DNA of 64,000 bases from Pirellulales bacterium. Lineage in GTDB: Bacteria; Planctomycetota; Planctomycetia; Pirellulales; Lacipirellulaceae. Where the stretch lies: assembly GCA_028279215.1 (NCBI GenBank), contig JANQOF010000050.1, positions 1 through 64,000 of the forward strand, in the 5' to 3' direction. Shown here piece after piece: positions 60,898 through 64,000 of this stretch (the stretch's first letter is position 1; each line of letters starts with the position of its first letter). The position numbers were made by a program, and so were the translations under genes. The notes below the pieces were generated by a model. The model was given only the letters and a program-made list of their open reading frames with translations, was not told the origin of the DNA and ran no database searches.

Positions 60898-61428
60898 CTA
60901 ATCTACTTGCACTTCGGCCGGCGCGACCACGAGCGCCGACTCTGCGTTACCCGACCAATCGGGCACGTCGCACTTGGTTGCTTTCCACCCAGCGTGCACC
61001 AGTTGCCCAGCGAGCGGCGGCTCGCCCGATACGTTGCCCGTCAGTCGATACTCCGCCGGGTCGTAGCCGGCGGCAACTTCCACGCGCTCGCCTTCCGTCT
61101 GGCCGGCGACCGGCGTTACGGCAAACATGCGTTCGATCACTTTACCGCAATCACGCAGCACATCGCGGGCGGCCGCGCCGATCTGGGCATCGGAGTAGCC
61201 ATCGAGCGACTCGCTCACCATGTCGACAAAGCGGGCCTCGCGTTGCAGCGTGGCGAGCAGCGTAACCGCTTCACTCCGCGCCGGCGGCGCAGGCTTGGCG
61301 GGTTCAGGTGCAGGCGGCGGCTCGGCGGGCGTATCGGGAGCCGGAATCTGCAACTGCTCGATGCCGGCGGCGAACTCCGGATTGAACAGCACCTTGAAGA
61401 ACGACTGGATGGCAAGCCACAAACGCAT
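60898..61428 (-). CDS. DUF2760 protein
   Basis: 176 residues. Starts MRLWLAIQSFFKVLFNPEFA, then a Pro/Ala-rich linker (about 30-55), then the conserved part SEAVTLLATLQREARFVDMV, ALSDAQ-type GYSDAQIGAAARDVLRDCGK, and VPDWSGNAESALVVAPAEVQ at the end. DUF2760 proteins lie next to Hsp70-like genes in many bacteria and probably work with them. The stop codon is directly followed by the start of the Hsp70-like gene. Confidence 0.85.
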   Translation of the reverse strand: MRLWLAIQSFFKVLFNPEFAAGIEQLQIPAPDTPAEPPPAPEPAKPAPPARSEAVTLLATLQREARFVDMVSESLDGYSDAQIGAAARDVLRDCGKVIERMFAVTPVAGQTEGERVEVAAGYDPAEYRLTGNVSGEPPLAGQLVHAGWKATKCDVPDWSGNAESALVVAPAEVQVD

Positions 61429-61636
61429 TGGGCACGGCTCCAGGATTGGTGGTTGGCGGTGGGAATCATCTCCCCAGGCGGGCTCCCCAGCGTACCGCCC
61501 CGGCGTGCCCTTCGCCAAGGGACCGAGGGCCAACGCCCGCGATGCACTTGCACATGCAACCACCCGCGCATACATTGCCCATCTCCCCGGCCACCAGAGT
61601 CGAGGACCGCTTCCAAGCAACTACGAGGCAACGCCC

Positions 61637-61912
61637 ATGGTCGATGCAGCGCAATGGCAGCAGACGTTTCTCAAGTGGCCCGCTTCAATTCCCCGTCGCG
61701 GCATTTTGACTACGGTGCTGAACGAGCACATCCCCTTCAAGGGATTCATGACCACCGACGCCATGCTGCTACTAGAACGCCAGAACCCCGACTCCCTCGG
61801 CGCGCGATTCATTGTTCTAGAGTACAGCGCGGTGAACGCCCTGAAGTACATCGACCCACTGAAGGCGGAGAACTTTAAGGAGTTGGGGTTTGTGGGGAAG
61901 TTGTCGCAGTGA
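61637..61912 (+). CDS. Small conserved protein of unknown function
   Basis: 91 residues: starts MVDAAQWQQTFLKWPASIPR and contains RGILTTVLNEHIPFKGFMTT and ARFIVLEYSAVNALKYID. GAGG lies 9 bases before the ATG. Similar short proteins (a helical start, then one sheet) occur in planctomycetes, but I know no named family. It is transcribed toward a strong hairpin at 62043 that may end it. Confidence 0.6.
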   Translation: MVDAAQWQQTFLKWPASIPRRGILTTVLNEHIPFKGFMTTDAMLLLERQNPDSLGARFIVLEYSAVNALKYIDPLKAENFKELGFVGKLSQ

Positions 61913-62042
61913 AGGCCGGGAGTCCACACCCGTGCGGTCTCAGTGTTTCGATGCAGGCAATTGCATCGGGCGTTTCACGCCTAGACACTGTTGGGAATGA
62001 CCGTTGTGATCCGGTACCGAGCAATGAGCAGACAACGGTCGT

Positions 62043-62074
62043 GCGTGCGGCCTTTCGCCTGGAAGGCCGCACGC
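62043..62074. terminator. Strong hairpin between convergent genes
   Basis: Perfect 12-bp stem (GCGTGCGGCCTT / AAGGCCGCACGC) with an 8-base loop. It lies between two convergent genes, so it may end transcription from both sides, although no T-run follows. Confidence 0.7.
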
Positions 62075-62123
62075 AATATTGCCGAGACTAGGTGGATATT
62101 CCAGATGCATGGTAGTTCTACCG

Positions 62124-62699
62124 TTAGTCATCCAGAATAAGAGTTGCTCTTCCTTCAGAGAGTATCTGAATCTTTCCACTCCCGTCGGTACTCGTCCGTA
62201 TTTGATCGGCGGTAGCACACATGCCGTTAGGCCATACCAACTTCACTTCACCCTGAAATAGATAGCCGTTCCTGCTGAGCACAACTCTATCCGATGCCGA
62301 ACTCAGGCCATCACCCCCTTCATCTACGCATTTGCAGTTGCCTAGTCCAGCAATTGACACAATGTCGGAGTCATGCATCTCGATTTCGAGCCTATCCGCA
62401 GCAATGACTACATCGCCTCCTTGTATGGAGCAGCAAGCATCGCCTTCAAGCACGAGGATGCCGGCACTTGTTGTGCTGTCTTTTGTTTTCTTTTCGATGA
62501 GTTTTGGTTCCGAGAAGTTCAAGCTGCTCGCGGTCAATGTTGTTAGGCCCACGCGAATTCGCACGTGGTTGTCTTTTTCTCCAACTTCATCCAGAGCTTC
62601 CATTGCAGGGATTATGGCTGCTGGAGGCGGTACTTCGGCAGAGACTGCATCCTCGGTCACACCAAGCATTAGGGCAGTGAGAATGATAGCATGGCACAT
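62124..62699 (-). CDS. Exported protein of unknown function
   Basis: 191 residues. A signal peptide (AIILTALMLGVTEDAVSA) is followed by a beta-rich body: VGLTTLTASSLNFSEPKLIE, LVLEGDACCSIQGGDVVIAA, DRVVLSRNGYLFQGEVKLVW and SGKIQILSEGRATLIL. The repeated strand pattern is like the LptA/OstA beta-jellyroll, which carries lipopolysaccharide, but no family landmark is sure. Three cysteines could form disulfides. It converges with the small gene at 61637. Confidence 0.7.
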   Translation of the reverse strand: MCHAIILTALMLGVTEDAVSAEVPPPAAIIPAMEALDEVGEKDNHVRIRVGLTTLTASSLNFSEPKLIEKKTKDSTTSAGILVLEGDACCSIQGGDVVIAADRLEIEMHDSDIVSIAGLGNCKCVDEGGDGLSSASDRVVLSRNGYLFQGEVKLVWPNGMCATADQIRTSTDGSGKIQILSEGRATLILDD

Positions 62700-63114
62700 T
62701 CGTGAATCCTTTCAGTTAGGGGGAGGTGGCCACTACTGGATCAATTAGCAATTACCATACCGATGGCCATGGAAGTCAGAACTATCGGCATTCATGCATC
62801 CAGCGTTTGCATCGGCTGGCTTTCTTGGAAGTTATTTCAAACCCCAAATTGTTCAAGTTGCGTGTGTTCGCTGGATTCCTCCTTTTTCATTTTCAAGTAC
62901 GAACAAGAGACGGTTCGTGAGTTTTCGAGTGCCTGACAAATTCGGCCAACACCAGTCTTGGTATCCTGTGCATCACTAACTCGCCTTAGCTTGATCCGCC
63001 AGCGTAGCTTGTACGTTCCCGCAAAGTCGGGCTAAATCGACAATCGATACTTCGCATGTCGATCCACAATTGCTGCTATAATGAGGGCCTTCTCCCCATA
63101 AGTAGGAAGCCCAC
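62700..63114. other. Divergent intergenic region
   Basis: About 415 bases between the exported-protein gene and the sulfatase gene. I see no gene or strong repeat here. It should hold the promoters of both. Confidence 0.4.
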
Positions 63115-64000
63115 ATGACGAGATCCCTATTAGCAACAGCATTCACGTTTTCAATGGTTGCATCTGTCGCCACAGCCGAAGCGGAAAGCGCGCAACCGCC
63201 CAACGTTGTCATCATCTTCATCGACGACATGGGTTACGCCGATATTGGCCCGTTTGGGTGCGAGGCGTATGAGACGCCTAATCTCGACCGGATGGCGGCC
63301 GAGGGAAAAGTGTTCACCGATTTTCATTCGGCGACGGCCGTTTGCAGCGCGTCGCGAGCGGCGCTGCTAACGGGCTGTTATCCGGAGCGAGTCAGTGTAT
63401 TGGGCGCGCTAAGACCACGAAGTCGCACGGGACTCCACCCCGACGAGGTGACGATCGCCGACGCATGTAAGTCGCGTGGCTACGCGACCGCATGCGTTGG
63501 AAAATGGCACCTGGGAGACCAGCCGGAGTTCTTGCCGACACGGCAGGGCTTCGACGAGTATTTTGGGTTACCCTACTCGAACGACATGTGGCCCTACCCC
63601 TACGGGGAAACCACCTTGAAGGCGAAGCGCGGTGGAGGCTCGTTGCCACCGTTGCCGCTCTACGAGAACGAAGAAATCGTGGATGCGGAGGTAACGCCCG
63701 AGGATCAGGCGCAGTTGACAACGCAATATACCGAGCGGGCTGTTGATTTCATCGAACGCCATGCCGGCGAGCGGCCATTCTTCCTGTACGTTCCCCACTC
63801 CATGGTACACGTCCCCCTCTTTGTATCGGAAAAGTTCGCGGGTAAGAGTGGTGCAGGGCTGTACGGCGATGTGGTGATGGAACTCGACTGGTCGGTTGGC
63901 GAAGTGATCGATGCGCTTGAGCGGACGGGAGTCGACGAGAACACGCTGATGATCTTTACCTCCGACAACGGTCCCTGGCTGAACTTTGGCGATCACGCCG
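63115..64000 (+). CDS. Exported sulfatase, cut off by the window end
   Basis: First 295 residues of a formylglycine-dependent sulfatase. Signal peptide ([15 protein letters not shown]), metal site start [19 protein letters not shown] (D37, D38), and the active-site motif [13 protein letters not shown], where C77 is the residue changed to formylglycine (C-x-A-S-R instead of the usual C-x-P-S-R). Later blocks are [38 protein letters not shown] and [15 protein letters not shown]. It removes sulfate esters, probably from marine polysaccharides. AGGAA lies upstream of the ATG. The gene continues beyond 64000. Confidence 0.93.
   Translation, partial: MTRSLLATAFTFSMVASVATAEAESAQPPNVVIIFIDDMGYADIGPFGCEAYETPNLDRMAAEGKVFTDFHSATAVCSASRAALLTGCYPERVSVLGALRPRSRTGLHPDEVTIADACKSRGYATACVGKWHLGDQPEFLPTRQGFDEYFGLPYSNDMWPYPYGETTLKAKRGGGSLPPLPLYENEEIVDAEVTPEDQAQLTTQYTERAVDFIERHAGERPFFLYVPHSMVHVPLFVSEKFAGKSGAGLYGDVVMELDWSVGEVIDALERTGVDENTLMIFTSDNGPWLNFGDHA

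Overview
The window reads as chromosomal DNA of a planctomycete, most likely of the Pirellulales. The evidence is seven secreted proteins ending in a PEP-CTERM sorting tail, four of them with the dockerin-like GDFNGDG...[11 protein letters not shown] repeat, two DUF1559 prepilin-like proteins, a sulfatase, a nonribosomal-neighbour tRNA-Ile/tRNA-Ala pair, and generally high GC. All function calls come from reading motifs in the translated sequence; no database search was possible.

Left chromosomal flank (1-8786): a membrane protein, a DMT-family exporter, a copper lytic polysaccharide monooxygenase (AA10-like) with a PEP-CTERM tail, a DUF2490 protein, and a sulfur-assimilation locus. The last consists of cysH diverging from an aminotransferase and a rare cysE-cysK fusion that ends in isoleucine.

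Integrated element (8787-40079, about 31.3 kb): bounded by a 48-bp perfect direct repeat of the 3' part of a tRNA-Val gene, with a tyrosine integrase beside the intact tRNA at the right end. Its left third holds two convergent surface-protein cassettes. The first is DUF1559 + two paralogous His-containing PEP-CTERM proteins + a PEP-CTERM FGE-domain protein. The second runs on the minus strand below a cobalamin riboswitch: a DUF1289-DUF1559 fusion, a DUF4465 PEP-CTERM protein and another PEP-CTERM protein. The middle holds a truncated serine recombinase, an excisionase-like gene, a coupling-protein-like gene lacking its Walker A half, a MobF relaxase-helicase, an HTH/coiled-coil protein, a repeat-rich control region and a winged-helix Rep-like protein. 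No mating-pore genes are seen, so it looks like an integrative mobilizable element. The right third holds a ParE-type toxin-antitoxin pair and a two-gene Hachiman (HamA-HamB) antiphage system, with transposase remnants (IS3, IS110) on both sides.

Right chromosomal flank (40080-64000): tRNA-Val, three tandem TatA-type ORFs (the middle one only 29 residues), an ExbB-ExbD operon ending in a TonB-like/toroid protein, a lipoprotein, a BON-domain protein, a TlpA-like thioredoxin protein, tRNA-Ile and tRNA-Ala, DUF2891 + an NRAMP-like transporter with altered metal-site motifs, a 1249-residue glycine-rich PEP-CTERM protein, a LuxR-type HTH protein, a nucleoside hydrolase, trpD, an Hsp70-like/DUF2760 pair and the start of a secreted sulfatase cut by the window end.
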